A DNA stretch of 64,000 bases from Catalimonadaceae bacterium JC749 (GCA_021730635.1 JAJNNC010000014.1:62001-126000); one strand, 5' to 3'. Shown: positions 45,574-54,962, counted from the first letter of the stretch. Translations and numbers: made by a program. Notes: a model not told the origin generated them from the letters alone.

Positions 45574-47073
45574 ATGAGCAAAATTAAAATTATTGTAAGC
45601 TTTGGGCTTATCATCTTAAGCATGGTAAGCGCTCAGGCTCAATTTAGTGTAAACTATGACCCTAACCTTCAATCAACCGAGAGCATGCAATATTTCTCTC
45701 CCAAAGGTGATCATTTATATGTGGGCGATGCGATCCCTTTTTATCACGATAGTACTTATTATCTGTACTGGTTGATCGACTCAGCGCACCATAGTGCCCT
45801 GGATGGTTTGGGTGGGCATCAATGGGTAGTGAGCACTACGAAAGACTTAAAAACCTGGGAGCATCATCCTATTGCCATCGGTATCAATGAAGAGTGGGAG
45901 AAATCCATCTGTACAGGATCGGTGGTCTATGCCAATAATCAATTCTATGCCTTTTATGCCACCAGGCTGGTGAAGGACGGGGAAGTCAACGAACAGTTAA
46001 GCTATGCTATTAGTCAGGATGGATTTAATTTTGAAAAGCAAAAACCGAATCCCTTTTATGAATCCGCTCCAGGCTATAGCAAAAGGCATTTTAGAGACCC
46101 TAAAGTGATCGTGGACAAAGATGGAGCTTTTCACCTGTTGGTTTCCAGTGAAAAGAACAATGCTATGATGAAAGATTGGAATGGTGCTTTGGTACACATG
46201 GTTTCTAAAGACCTGAAAAAATGGGAAATCAAAGAGCCGGTATTAACCGGGCAGGGATCGGTGCCTGAATGCCCCGATTATTTTAAGTGGAACGATTGGT
46301 ATTACTTAATCTATGGCGACAATGGGAATACCTTTTATGTAAAATCCAAAAGCCCATTCGGCCCCTGGCAACAACCGGAATACCAAACATTGGTGGAAGA
46401 TTGGTCCAATGTGGCCAAAACCGCCGAATTTATTAACGGTAGAAGGATCGCGGCGGCCTGGATTCCTTCCAGAAAAGATGACAAAGACAATACCCATGAA
46501 ATTTTTGGAGGTAGTGCCGTTTTCCGTGAACTGATCCAACAGGACAATGGCACGTTAAGCACTAAATTTCCACCGGAAATGATCCCTGCGACCGGGCAGC
46601 CGCTGCCCCTCAAAGCTGTCACTGACGCACAGACCAAGGCATCGGGTACTAATAGCTTTGCCATGAATGCTCCCAATGGGGTAGGAGCTACCTATTTTGA
46701 CAATATCCCGAAAAATGCCAGAATTACCCTGGAAATAGAACCCGATGGTACTCATGAAGAATATGGGTTGGTACTGCGCTCCAATAAACAGGCTTCTGAA
46801 GGGTACAAACTGCGTTTTTCTGCCAACGAAAAGATGGTTACCTTACACAACACAAGTATTTATGCCGTGGAAGGATTAAACAATCGTATCAAAGTAGATA
46901 TTATCATGAAAGATGGAATCATTGATGTAGACATAGACAACAAAAGATGTATCGTCAATCGCTTACCGGAAGAAAAAGGAGAAGGTTTTCTATGGTTATT
47001 TGCCAAACATGGCAACGTGAAGTTCCATTCAGTCAAAGTTTTTCCTATCCTTGAAAATAATAAACTCAACTAA
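45574..47073 (+). CDS. GH32-like (clan GH-J) glycoside hydrolase, exported
   Basis: The product from ATG 45574 has 499 residues with a signal peptide (to about ...SAQAQ). Residues about 45-330 follow a five-bladed propeller with the acid motifs of GH32: FRDPKV (D175) and the EC motif VPECPDYF (E232). The usual first motif WMNDPNG is replaced by YVGDAIPFYHDSTYYLYW, leaving D52 as candidate nucleophile. The last ~150 residues (NSFAMNAPNGVGATYFDN ... VKFHSVKVF) form the C-terminal beta sandwich of GH32. The enzyme probably cleaves a fructoside or a related non-reducing sugar at the cell envelope. It is followed after 1 bp by a ROK kinase and then an MFS porter. Confidence 0.8.
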   Translation: MSKIKIIVSFGLIILSMVSAQAQFSVNYDPNLQSTESMQYFSPKGDHLYVGDAIPFYHDSTYYLYWLIDSAHHSALDGLGGHQWVVSTTKDLKTWEHHPIAIGINEEWEKSICTGSVVYANNQFYAFYATRLVKDGEVNEQLSYAISQDGFNFEKQKPNPFYESAPGYSKRHFRDPKVIVDKDGAFHLLVSSEKNNAMMKDWNGALVHMVSKDLKKWEIKEPVLTGQGSVPECPDYFKWNDWYYLIYGDNGNTFYVKSKSPFGPWQQPEYQTLVEDWSNVAKTAEFINGRRIAAAWIPSRKDDKDNTHEIFGGSAVFRELIQQDNGTLSTKFPPEMIPATGQPLPLKAVTDAQTKASGTNSFAMNAPNGVGATYFDNIPKNARITLEIEPDGTHEEYGLVLRSNKQASEGYKLRFSANEKMVTLHNTSIYAVEGLNNRIKVDIIMKDGIIDVDIDNKRCIVNRLPEEKGEGFLWLFAKHGNVKFHSVKVFPILENNKLN

Positions 47074-47074
47074 A

Positions 47075-48109
47075 ATGCTTTTAGGTTTTGATATTGGCGG
47101 CACCAAATGCGCAGTAATTCTGGGTAACCCCACGGAAGAGGATGGGTTGGATATCATTGACAAAGAAGTGTTACCTACCAACAGGCCTGTCTATGAAATG
47201 ATAGAGCTTTTATTCGTGACAGCCGAACATTTACTACAGAAAAACGCCGTACCGCTTGAAAAAATAGAAGGGATTGGCATTAGCTGTGGAGGGCCTCTGA
47301 GTAGTAAAAAAGGGCTGATCCTGTCACCCCCCAATCTGCCGGGCTGGGATGAAATTCCCATAGTATCCCTGACGGAAAAACGATTCGGAAAAAAGACTTT
47401 ATTACAGAATGATGCCAATGCCTGTGCGCTTGCCGAATGGAAATTTGGGGCAGGCAGGGGTTTTGAAAATGTCATCTTTCTCACCTTTGGTACCGGCATG
47501 GGGGCTGGGTTGATCCTCGACGGCAGGTTATACTCTGGTACCTCAGACCTGGCTGGTGAAGTAGGCCATTTAAGGCTGGCAGCTATAGGACCTGTGGGTT
47601 TTGGGAAAGCTGGTTCCTTCGAAGGATTTTGTAGTGGAGGAGGGATTGCCCAACTGGCTCAAATCAAAGTGAGAGAAAAGCTGCAAATGGGCGAAAAAGT
47701 CCCCTTTTGCAACAGCCTGCAGGAACTGCCTCAACTGACCGCAAAAATAGTGGCGGAGGCGGCCTATCAGGGAGATCCAGTAGCCATTGATATTTACAAA
47801 ACCTGCGGTCATTACCTGGGCAAAGGTCTGTCCCTGCTGATTGACATCCTCAATCCGGAGATTATTATTTTGGGGAGTATTTATGGCAGGGCTAAAGACT
47901 TGTTGGAACCCCATATGAAAGCCGTCATTGAAGAGGAGGCGATCCATGATTCTAAAATGGCTTGTCGCATAGTACCGGCAGGTTTGTCGGAAAATATTGG
48001 TGATATGGCTGCCCTTTCTTTAGCAGAATTTGCCGCCGAGCAGCAAGCGACGTTGCTGAACAGTAAAAAAAACGATAGGAGAGGCAATTATAAAACCCAG
48101 GATAAATAG
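47075..48109 (+). CDS. ROK-family sugar kinase without the zinc motif (PUL2)
   Basis: From ATG 47075 the product has 344 residues. The ATP-binding segments LGFDIGGTKCAVILG and LTFGTGMGAGLILDGRLY and the conserved GEVGHLRL are those of ROK sugar kinases. The CxCGxxGCxE zinc signature that should follow is absent: the region reads GKAGSFEGFCSGGGIAQL, with one Cys. Some ROK lineages lack the motif and use another way to shape the active site. Its place 1 bp after the GH32-like gene and before an MFS porter suggests a kinase for the released monosaccharide, perhaps fructose. No helix-turn-helix is present, so it is not a ROK repressor. The last ~15 residues are basic (KKNDRRGNYKTQDK). Confidence 0.88.
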   Translation: MLLGFDIGGTKCAVILGNPTEEDGLDIIDKEVLPTNRPVYEMIELLFVTAEHLLQKNAVPLEKIEGIGISCGGPLSSKKGLILSPPNLPGWDEIPIVSLTEKRFGKKTLLQNDANACALAEWKFGAGRGFENVIFLTFGTGMGAGLILDGRLYSGTSDLAGEVGHLRLAAIGPVGFGKAGSFEGFCSGGGIAQLAQIKVREKLQMGEKVPFCNSLQELPQLTAKIVAEAAYQGDPVAIDIYKTCGHYLGKGLSLLIDILNPEIIILGSIYGRAKDLLEPHMKAVIEEEAIHDSKMACRIVPAGLSENIGDMAALSLAEFAAEQQATLLNSKKNDRRGNYKTQDK

Positions 48110-48187
48110 TGTCTGTTTCTGTTTATTTTTTGATCGAAAAGCTCACCGGAAGCCCTTTCTGTTACCAAAATATTAATTTCCATTAAA

Positions 48188-49570
48188 ATGATTAATGCCC
48201 TCGTTGCTGATAAAGATTATAAAGTGACCACTACGTTGATCAAAGCGTCTATAGTGGCTGCTTTGGGTGGATTGTTATTCGGATTCGATACAGCCGTGAT
48301 CGCTGGCACTACCTCCTCAGTGAAAACCTTGTACAGTTTGTCCGACTGGTCTATGGGTTTTGTGGTTTCTTCAGCACTGATTGGAACCATATTAGGAACA
48401 TTAATCAGCGCCAAACCTGGAGATAAATGGGGAAGGAGAGATAGTTTGAAAATTCTAGGGTTCTTGTTTTTTATTTCTGCTTTAGGTTGTGCCCTTGCCT
48501 GGGATTTCTGGTCTTTGTCTTTTTTTCGTTTTATCGGGGGCATTGGCGTGGGAGGAGCCTCCGTGTTAGGGCCCATGTACATCGCTGAAATATCACCGGC
48601 AAAATTAAGAGGGCGGCTGGTCATTCTTTTCCAGTATAATGTCTGTTTGGGAATCTTAGTAGCCTATCTTTCCAATGCCCTCATAGAAACAATGAATCTG
48701 GATGTACTTCATGTACAGTGGCGGGTTATGTTTGCTGCGGAATGTATGCCTGCCCTGCTTTTTATCGTGATGTTGTATACTATTCCAAGAAGTCCGCGGT
48801 GGTTGGTTTCTGTTCAAAAGACCGCAGAAGCAGAACAAGTATTGGAAAAAGTAGGGGAAGTAAGGGTTCATGAGGCTTTGGAGGAAATCAAAGCGTCTTT
48901 GAAGAATGTGACGAAAGTCACCCATGAGAAACTGTTTCAGAAAAAATATTTCTATCCTATCTTTCTGGGAGTGGCAGTAGCTGCCTTTAACCAATTCTCC
49001 TTTGTCAATGGATTTCTCTATTATCTAAACGATACGCTGAATGCCATCGGCGCTAGTTTTGGAGGTAAATTTCAGCCGGTCCTGATAGGAGTAGCTAATG
49101 TGCTGGCCGTGACGGCAGCCCTTCTTACCATAGACAAAATAGGCAGGAAAGATCTGTTGCTCATTGGCTCCTGGGGATCTGCTATTCCATTGGCCTTGTG
49201 TGCCTATATTGCATGGACAAGAAACTTGACAGAGTTGTTTCCCTGGGGCATTGCTGCCTTTATTTTCTTTTTCTCCTTCTCTCAGGGAGCTGTCATCTGG
49301 GTTTATATCAGCGAGGTTTTTCCCAATAAGGTAAGGAGCAAAGGGCAATCTTTGGGGAGTTTTACCCACTGGGCTTTGGCAGCCATTGCCGCCCAACTAT
49401 ATCCGCCTATTGTGGCTTCGTCCCACGTCGGGCTGTCCATCCCCTTTATCGTGGGTGGTTTAATGATGATCATACAGTTTTTCGTGGTATGGTTTTTTTT
49501 CATAGAAACGAAAGGAGTGCCTCTCGAACAATTAGAGAGGCAGATGGGCGTCAGCAGTGCATCAAAATAA
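48188..49570 (+). CDS. MFS sugar porter (PUL2)
   Basis: This 460-residue inner-membrane protein has 12 predicted helices and the sugar-porter signatures: LGGLLFGFDTAVIAG in helix 1, GDKWGRRDSLK between helices 2 and 3, PRSPRWLVSVQK after helix 6, DKIGRKDLLLIG in the second half and FIETKGVPLEQLERQ at the C-terminus. The helix-7 segment reads NQFSFVNGFLYYLNDTL rather than QxxGINAxxYY, so its substrate may differ from that of the PUL1 porter at 22673-24067. It lies 78 bp after the ROK gene and would deliver the sugar that this kinase phosphorylates. Confidence 0.92.
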   Translation: MINALVADKDYKVTTTLIKASIVAALGGLLFGFDTAVIAGTTSSVKTLYSLSDWSMGFVVSSALIGTILGTLISAKPGDKWGRRDSLKILGFLFFISALGCALAWDFWSLSFFRFIGGIGVGGASVLGPMYIAEISPAKLRGRLVILFQYNVCLGILVAYLSNALIETMNLDVLHVQWRVMFAAECMPALLFIVMLYTIPRSPRWLVSVQKTAEAEQVLEKVGEVRVHEALEEIKASLKNVTKVTHEKLFQKKYFYPIFLGVAVAAFNQFSFVNGFLYYLNDTLNAIGASFGGKFQPVLIGVANVLAVTAALLTIDKIGRKDLLLIGSWGSAIPLALCAYIAWTRNLTELFPWGIAAFIFFFSFSQGAVIWVYISEVFPNKVRSKGQSLGSFTHWALAAIAAQLYPPIVASSHVGLSIPFIVGGLMMIIQFFVVWFFFIETKGVPLEQLERQMGVSSASK

Positions 49571-49846
49571 TCGTATCAGGGAAAAGGGAATACCAGAAGG
49601 GGTGCCATCATTATCCTACTATCTTTTGTAAGTTAAAGACAAATCCGATAGGAGTATCCCCTTGTATCATGCATTCAAGCAGTTTTAACAAGTAGTTACA
49701 TCGGTCCATTGATTAGTATTGACAACCAATTCCGTTCTTTAATACTCCAACAGCTCTTCGTGCCGTCATGAAACCATGAGCGGTACTTTTTTGATGGTTC
49801 AGGCAAAATTCATATTTTCAAGCCTTCAGTGCAAACTACCCAATCT

Positions 49847-51811
49847 ATGAAAAAACAACTGCTCCATTTCCTTACCCTCTTTATCCTGGTATCAGCCTGC
49901 CAGCATCCTACAGCTGTGAATATACAGGTGGATGAAATATTTACCGATCACGCTGTGCTGCAAAGGGATGCTGAAGTACCCATTTGGGGTACGGCCGATC
50001 CGGGAGGAAAGATCAAAGTGGAAATGGGTAGTGCTGCTGCTTTTGCGGAAGTGGATGAAGAGGGGCGTTGGATGGTGGCGCTGCCTGCTATGACAGCCGG
50101 TGGCCCGTTCGACCTGCATGTGATCGGCGAAGATACGATCTCCTTTCAGGATATTTTAATAGGCGATGTTTGGGTAGCTTCCGGACAGTCCAATATGGAG
50201 TGGCCCCTGAATGCGCAGGTAGATAATTTTGAAGAGGAAATTGCTCAGGCCAATTATCCTGAAATCCGTTTGCTGACCGTGGAAAAAAACCAGAGTTATG
50301 AGCCGCTGAAACAGTTCAACAGCGATGGATGGTTGGTCTGTAGTCCGGAAACAGTGGGTAACTTTTCGGCTGTCGCCTATTTTTTTGGAAGACATATACA
50401 GCAGGAAATAAAGGTACCCATCGGGCTGATCAACACCACCTGGGGAGGCACGGTGGCGGAAGCCTGGACCAGTGAACAATCTCTGATGAAGATGCAGGAT
50501 TTTAAAGAAGTGATTGAAAAGAATAGGCAAGGCCGGCAGGAAAGTGACGAAATGAGCCAGGAGGAAAAATTAAAGCTCAGAGAAGAAATCATACAGCAGG
50601 CAGAGGCGAAGGTAAACGTATCTGGCTTCACACCTTCCTTTGAGACCCAGCCGTGGCAAACAATGGCTATACCTTCGCTATGGGAAAGTGCGGATACCAC
50701 TATGTCGCAGTTTGACGGCTATGTCTGGTTTGCCAGAAACATCCAGCTCCCTTCTCGTGCTGCAGGCAAGCCATTGACATTACATTTGGGTAAAATTGAC
50801 GATAACGACATCACCTGGTTCAATGGTGAAAAAATAGGTGCTACCAACAACTACAGCGAAGAAAGAATCTACGAAGTGCCTGGGAATTTAGTCAAAGCCG
50901 GAGAGAATACTATTATAGTACGTGTATTGGACACCGGAGGTGGTGGGGGGCTCTACGGACCGGCAGAGGACATGTATGTTGCCCAAAACGGACAAAAGCT
51001 TTCAGTCGTGCTGACTGGCGACTGGAAATATGACAACCAGCAAGAACCTGCTTTTCCCTTGACGGGCCAATTCCCTAACGAACCGTCCGTGTTGTTCAAT
51101 GCGATGATCAATCCCTTGATTCCTTACAGCATCAAAGGAGCGATCTGGTATCAGGGAGAGTCCAATGCGTCGAGGGCCAAACAATATCAAACCCTTTTTC
51201 CGCTGATGATAGAAGACTGGCGCGAGCAGTTCGGCCAGGGCGCTTTCCCCTTTTTATTTGTGCAACTGGCTAATTTTGAACCTCAGGGGGCCAGACCCAC
51301 CGAATGGGCTGAGTTACGGGAAGCTCAGGTGATGGCCCTGGATCTGGAGAACACAGGCATGGCTGTCACGATAGATATTGGTGATCCGGCAGATATTCAT
51401 CCGCGCAACAAACAGGATGTAGGCTATCGGCTGGCTTTGGCAGCTTTGAAAGTAGCGTATGATCAAAACAATGTATATGCCGGCCCGCTGTATGATACCA
51501 TGCAGGTAAAAAACGATACGGCTTATGTCAGGTTTACCGAAATTGGGGAAGGGCTGATGAAAATGCCGGATGAGGAATTACGGGGATTTACCATGGCAGG
51601 GGAGGACAAGAAATTTGTGGAAGCGCAAGCCACCATTGTGAGTAAAGAGGAGGTGGCTGTCTATAGTGCTCAGGTGAAAAACCCGCAGGCGGTTCGTTAT
51701 GGGTGGTCTAACAATCCTGATGTAAACTTATACAATAAAGAAGGTTTACCCGCTTCTCCCTTCCGAACCGATACCTGGGAAGAAACGACAGAGATGATGA
51801 GTGAACGGTAA
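49847..51811 (+). CDS. Sialate-O-acetylesterase-type (SASA) carbohydrate esterase (PUL2)
   Basis: The product from ATG 49847 has 654 residues with a lipoprotein signal ending LVSAC. It has the same domain order as the PUL1 esterase: small beta domain (VDEIFTDHAVLQRDAEVPIWG), first SGNH part with S115 in SGQSNMEW, inserted GH2-like jelly roll (about 265-400; TMAIPSLWESADTT, ITWFNGEKIGATNNY) and second SGNH part ending with D516/H518 in ADIHPRNK. It probably removes acetyl groups from the PUL2 glycan. Unlike the PUL1 copy, which has a cleavable signal, this one has a lipid-anchor Cys, so it is likely membrane-bound. A GTG at 49829 is a less likely start. It closes the PUL2 run. Confidence 0.9.
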   Translation: MKKQLLHFLTLFILVSACQHPTAVNIQVDEIFTDHAVLQRDAEVPIWGTADPGGKIKVEMGSAAAFAEVDEEGRWMVALPAMTAGGPFDLHVIGEDTISFQDILIGDVWVASGQSNMEWPLNAQVDNFEEEIAQANYPEIRLLTVEKNQSYEPLKQFNSDGWLVCSPETVGNFSAVAYFFGRHIQQEIKVPIGLINTTWGGTVAEAWTSEQSLMKMQDFKEVIEKNRQGRQESDEMSQEEKLKLREEIIQQAEAKVNVSGFTPSFETQPWQTMAIPSLWESADTTMSQFDGYVWFARNIQLPSRAAGKPLTLHLGKIDDNDITWFNGEKIGATNNYSEERIYEVPGNLVKAGENTIIVRVLDTGGGGGLYGPAEDMYVAQNGQKLSVVLTGDWKYDNQQEPAFPLTGQFPNEPSVLFNAMINPLIPYSIKGAIWYQGESNASRAKQYQTLFPLMIEDWREQFGQGAFPFLFVQLANFEPQGARPTEWAELREAQVMALDLENTGMAVTIDIGDPADIHPRNKQDVGYRLALAALKVAYDQNNVYAGPLYDTMQVKNDTAYVRFTEIGEGLMKMPDEELRGFTMAGEDKKFVEAQATIVSKEEVAVYSAQVKNPQAVRYGWSNNPDVNLYNKEGLPASPFRTDTWEETTEMMSER

Positions 51812-51840
51812 ACTTTCCCGAAGACGAAATAGAGGGCAAT

Positions 51841-51866
51841 AAAAAAGGGACGCGTGAGATCCCTTT
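51841..51866 (-). terminator. Intrinsic terminator of the DUF1573 gene
   Basis: The stem AAAGGGA (51844-51850) and TCCCTTT (51860-51866) has a 9-base loop. On the minus strand it is followed by a run of T (complement of the A-run at 51841-51846), so it mainly ends the DUF1573 transcript; it lies between convergent genes. Confidence 0.7.
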
Positions 51867-51907
51867 ACTGGCTCAATGTGTCTAAAGCTTATTTCCAAAA
51901 AAAGATG

Positions 51908-53005
51908 CTATTCGCCACTTTCCGGCGTGTTTACCCTGCCGGTGAGTGTTAGCTGTTGTGTAGGAGCGGTTGGATCATTGGAGAAGATAGTCACTGTTTT
52001 ATGTTGTTTTCCTCTTCTTCCATGAGAATTGAAGCTTACCGTAATGGTGCTGCTTTCTCCAGGAGCCAGCGTATCCTTAGACAGTTTGGAAACCGTACAG
52101 CCACAGTTGGCTTTGGTTTCTCGGATGTTTAAAGCACTTCTGCCCGTATTGGTCAAGGTAAAATTGGTTTTTACCACAGACCCTTCGTTGATTTCCCCAA
52201 AATCATAGGCTTTTCTTTCCAAGGTGAGACGGGGAGCCTTTTCCAGTTCCTCCTGGGTCATCGGGGGGAAATATTCTTCAATAGTAGACATCACATTAAA
52301 CTCTTTGATGCTGTCTTCAGCCTCATTGGTGAACAGGCGAATATGGTCAGAAGAAAAGCCTAAACTCTTTCTGGCTTTCGCATCTAAAATAACATTAATA
52401 CTTCCTTTTTGCTGAGGAAGCAGCTCTTGCGGTGTCACTTCCACCTGAATATAAGAAGGCGTGACAGCGTTGCTGCTGAAAATGATAGGTTCGGGGCCAT
52501 CGTTGTAGATGTCAAATGATTTGGTGAAAGGCTCCTTGGTAGTTACTTTACCCATATTGAAAGAGCGGTAACGGCTGCGAAGATGGCCTATTTGCGTTGG
52601 AAAGTCATCTTCCGGTGTTTTGGGTTTGGGTTGTACCATCCCCTTGATATGCAGGACTGTCAGATTAGGTTCTGTGTTAGAAGTTACAGATACCGTTTTA
52701 CTAAAAGTACCTGGTCTGTTTCTGGGGTCATATTCTGCTGTAATACTTCCTTTTTCTCCCGGAGGAATTGGTTCTTTTGTCCAGGAAGGCGTGGTACATC
52801 CGCAGGATGCTTTCACGTCGCTGATGATAAGCGGCACCGACCCTGTATTGGTGAAGGTGAACTCATGAGAAACGGGACCGTTTTCTTCCTGAACGGTTCC
52901 AAAATCAAATGATTTTTCCGCGAAAGCAATGACAGGTTTTTGATTTTGTGCAAATGCAAAAAGCGTTAAAAAGAGAAAGGGCAACAACGTTAGCTGCTTT
53001 TTCAT
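51908..53005 (-). CDS. Secreted protein with DUF1573 domains
   Basis: The product of the ATG at 53005 has 365 residues: signal peptide MKKQLTLLPFLFLTLFAFAQ, then an ASH/MSP-type immunoglobulin-like DUF1573 domain (about 25-125; FDFGTVQEENGPVSHEFTFTNTG, KASCGCTTPSW), a less typical middle domain (about 145-240) and a second clear DUF1573 domain (about 265-360; YDFGEINEGSVVKTNFTLTNTG, KANCGCTVSKL). Each DUF1573 unit keeps the Cys-Gly-Cys motif. Such proteins are common in Bacteroidota, lie in the periplasm or on the surface, and have no known function. The frame runs on to 53206, but that start would overlap trpS and place the signal internally. Confidence 0.87.
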   Translation of the reverse strand: MKKQLTLLPFLFLTLFAFAQNQKPVIAFAEKSFDFGTVQEENGPVSHEFTFTNTGSVPLIISDVKASCGCTTPSWTKEPIPPGEKGSITAEYDPRNRPGTFSKTVSVTSNTEPNLTVLHIKGMVQPKPKTPEDDFPTQIGHLRSRYRSFNMGKVTTKEPFTKSFDIYNDGPEPIIFSSNAVTPSYIQVEVTPQELLPQQKGSINVILDAKARKSLGFSSDHIRLFTNEAEDSIKEFNVMSTIEEYFPPMTQEELEKAPRLTLERKAYDFGEINEGSVVKTNFTLTNTGRSALNIRETKANCGCTVSKLSKDTLAPGESSTITVSFNSHGRRGKQHKTVTIFSNDPTAPTQQLTLTGRVNTPESGE

Positions 53006-53204
53006 GTTGACTGATATTGTATGTTTGAATTTGGATGAATCACTAAGGGAAAAGAACAATTTCTGTGCTAAAAGCATTATGCTAATGTCAAAGCAAATTC
53101 TTTTACTCTCAAAAAGCAAGATACTGTAATTTTTAGCTGTATTTTCTATTTTATCAGCTTCTGTAGTGGAAAATACTTTTCTTTGTAGAAAAATAAGACA
53201 ATCC

Positions 53205-54173
53205 ATGGCGCGAATTCTTACAGGTATACAAAGTTCTGGTAGACCTCATCTGGGCAACATCCTAGGAGCTATTCTTCCTGCGGTTCAATTGTCACAGCAG
53301 AAAGATAATGAATCCTTCTTCTTTATTGCTGATTTACACTCTCTGACAACCATCAAAGATGCCCGGCAGCGTATCCATAATGTTGATGCTGTGGCAGCTG
53401 CCTGGCTTGCGTTTGGTTTTGACACGGAGAAGAATCTTTTGTATCGGCAATCCAGGATTCCGGAGGTATGCGAGCTTACCTGGTACCTCAACTGTTTTAC
53501 GCCATATCCCATGTTAGCCAATGCGCACTCCTTCAAAGATAAACAAGATCGCCTTTCTGATGTGAACGCCGGGTTGTTTACCTATCCGGTACTCATGGCG
53601 GCCGATATCATTTTGTATGATGCGCAATATGTGCCAGTAGGCAAAGACCAGCAACAGCATTTAGAGATTACCCGTGATATCGCCAATGCGTTTAATGTCC
53701 AATATGGCGAGACCTTTGTGGTACCGGAAGCGCGCATTGATGAAACACGAATGATCATACCGGGAACGGATGGGCAGAAAATGAGTAAATCTTATGGCAA
53801 TACCATTGATATCTTTCTACCTGATAAACCCCTTCGCAAGCAGGTCATGGCTATTGTGACCGACAGCACACCACTGGAAGAGCCTAAAAACCCGGATACC
53901 AGCACAATATTTACGCTTTATAGCCTGGTAGCAGAGGAGGAGGAGGTAGCGGCCATGCGGGACAACTTCCTGCGGGGTCATTATGGCTATGGGCATGCCA
54001 AGCAGGCACTCTATGAAGCGATTATCAGTAAATTCAAGGAAGAACGCCAGTTGTTCAACCATCTCATGGAAAACAGAGAGGAGCTAGACCGGCGTCTGGC
54101 AGAGGGAGAATCCAAAGCCAGGGATATTGCCAGGCAAACACTGGCCAGGGTAAGAGAAAAGCTGGGTTATTAA
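53205..54173 (+). CDS. trpS: Tryptophan--tRNA ligase
   Basis: The 322-residue class I aminoacyl-tRNA synthetase charges tRNA-Trp. From ATG 53205 it begins MARILTGIQSSGRPHLGN, in which PHLGN is the HIGH motif. The second signature, GQKMSKSYGN, gives KMSKS (about residues 193-197). Other family features are PVLMAADIILYDAQYVPVGKDQQQH and the length close to 325-340 residues of bacterial TrpRS. It is divergent from the DUF1573 gene, with about 200 bp between starts. No T-box or attenuator-like leader is evident in that spacer. Confidence 0.96.
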   Translation: MARILTGIQSSGRPHLGNILGAILPAVQLSQQKDNESFFFIADLHSLTTIKDARQRIHNVDAVAAAWLAFGFDTEKNLLYRQSRIPEVCELTWYLNCFTPYPMLANAHSFKDKQDRLSDVNAGLFTYPVLMAADIILYDAQYVPVGKDQQQHLEITRDIANAFNVQYGETFVVPEARIDETRMIIPGTDGQKMSKSYGNTIDIFLPDKPLRKQVMAIVTDSTPLEEPKNPDTSTIFTLYSLVAEEEEVAAMRDNFLRGHYGYGHAKQALYEAIISKFKEERQLFNHLMENREELDRRLAEGESKARDIARQTLARVREKLGY

Positions 54174-54222
54174 GATGAAAAAAACAACCTTTGGCTAAAA
54201 CAGGCTCAAGGGGATACCCATT

Positions 54223-54651
54223 TTAGGATATGTGAGAAGTCTCTGCACTCCAGACAACCTCCTCATCATTCTTGCCAATTTGCAGGATCAGCCGGGTAGG
54301 GGAAGGAACCAGTACCAAACGGGTCAGCTTGTTGGGGTATTCATCCACATCTACAATCACACCGCCATCTGCAGGATGATACGTTATCTTATTCTTTTCT
54401 TCTTGTTTAACGTATTTATTGGCCAGATAAGCTGTGGGTAATAACACATCGTTGTCAGGACAAAGCTCATCATGAACGTCGGCCAGCACATCCTCCAGAA
54501 AATCTCCATAATTTTCTACAAATTCATCTTCCATTTCATGTAGTTCTTCTTCTACTACATCATAGGTTTTGTCGTCATACCCTAATTCACTCAACTGGTT
54601 TTTCTTTTCTACCAGGGCAATGAGTGCTTTATCCAGTGATTGCAAGTCCAT
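54223..54651 (-). CDS. Small acidic protein of unknown function
   Basis: The 142-residue protein is strongly acidic and has no signal peptide. Its first half is helical (LIALVEKKNQLSELGYDDKTYDVVEEELHEMEDEFVENYGDFLEDVL) and its second half is made of strands (ITYHPADGGVIVDVDEY, TRLVLVPSPTRLILQIG). Coding quality is good and the gene ends 50 bp from the convergent trpS. I do not recognise the family, though similar proteins seem usual in Cytophagales. No function is proposed. Confidence 0.75.
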   Translation of the reverse strand: MDLQSLDKALIALVEKKNQLSELGYDDKTYDVVEEELHEMEDEFVENYGDFLEDVLADVHDELCPDNDVLLPTAYLANKYVKQEEKNKITYHPADGGVIVDVDEYPNKLTRLVLVPSPTRLILQIGKNDEEVVWSAETSHIS

Positions 54652-54854
54652 AAATAGATGTAAAGAGATTCAAATATTATATGCTAAATTCAGAAGTATT
54701 AGTTTAAGTTGCAAAATATTCAGCAGAAATGTTCTTAGAAAAGGTATGAGAGCGTGAATTTGCGCAGTAATCACCCAGCGAGCCTGCCTGATGCCTTGCG
54801 AAAATGTGTTGACAGGCTTGTAGACAAACACAAAACAAATTGGAAGATTTTAAC
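54652..54854. other. Intergenic region between divergent genes (first part)
   Basis: The full gap between the acidic-protein gene and the phosphohexomutase gene is 311 bp. This first 203 bp is AT-rich and holds no gene, hairpin or repeat I can support; the promoter of the next gene follows. Confidence 0.4.
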
Positions 54855-54884
54855 TTTGGCTATCCGTTGGATTTTTTAACTTTA
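54855..54884 (+). promoter_or_regulatory. Candidate promoter of the phosphohexomutase gene
   Basis: TTTG (54855-54858), 18 bases, then TAACTTTA (54877-54884) fits the Bacteroidota pattern TTTG / TAnnTTTG with one mismatch. Transcription would begin near 54890, leaving a leader of about 70 bases. Confidence 0.45.
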
Positions 54885-54962
54885 CTATATGAAATAGGTT
54901 AACAACCTAAAGCTAAATGCTTTTAACATACGCTAAAAGTTCACCATTTTTAACACCTAACT

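Noticed and set aside
24093-51811. Sialic-acid metabolism suggested by two sialate-O-acetylesterase-type genes
   Set aside because: No sialidase, lyase or epimerase for sialic acid is present; SASA-family esterases in PULs often act on other acetylated glycans.
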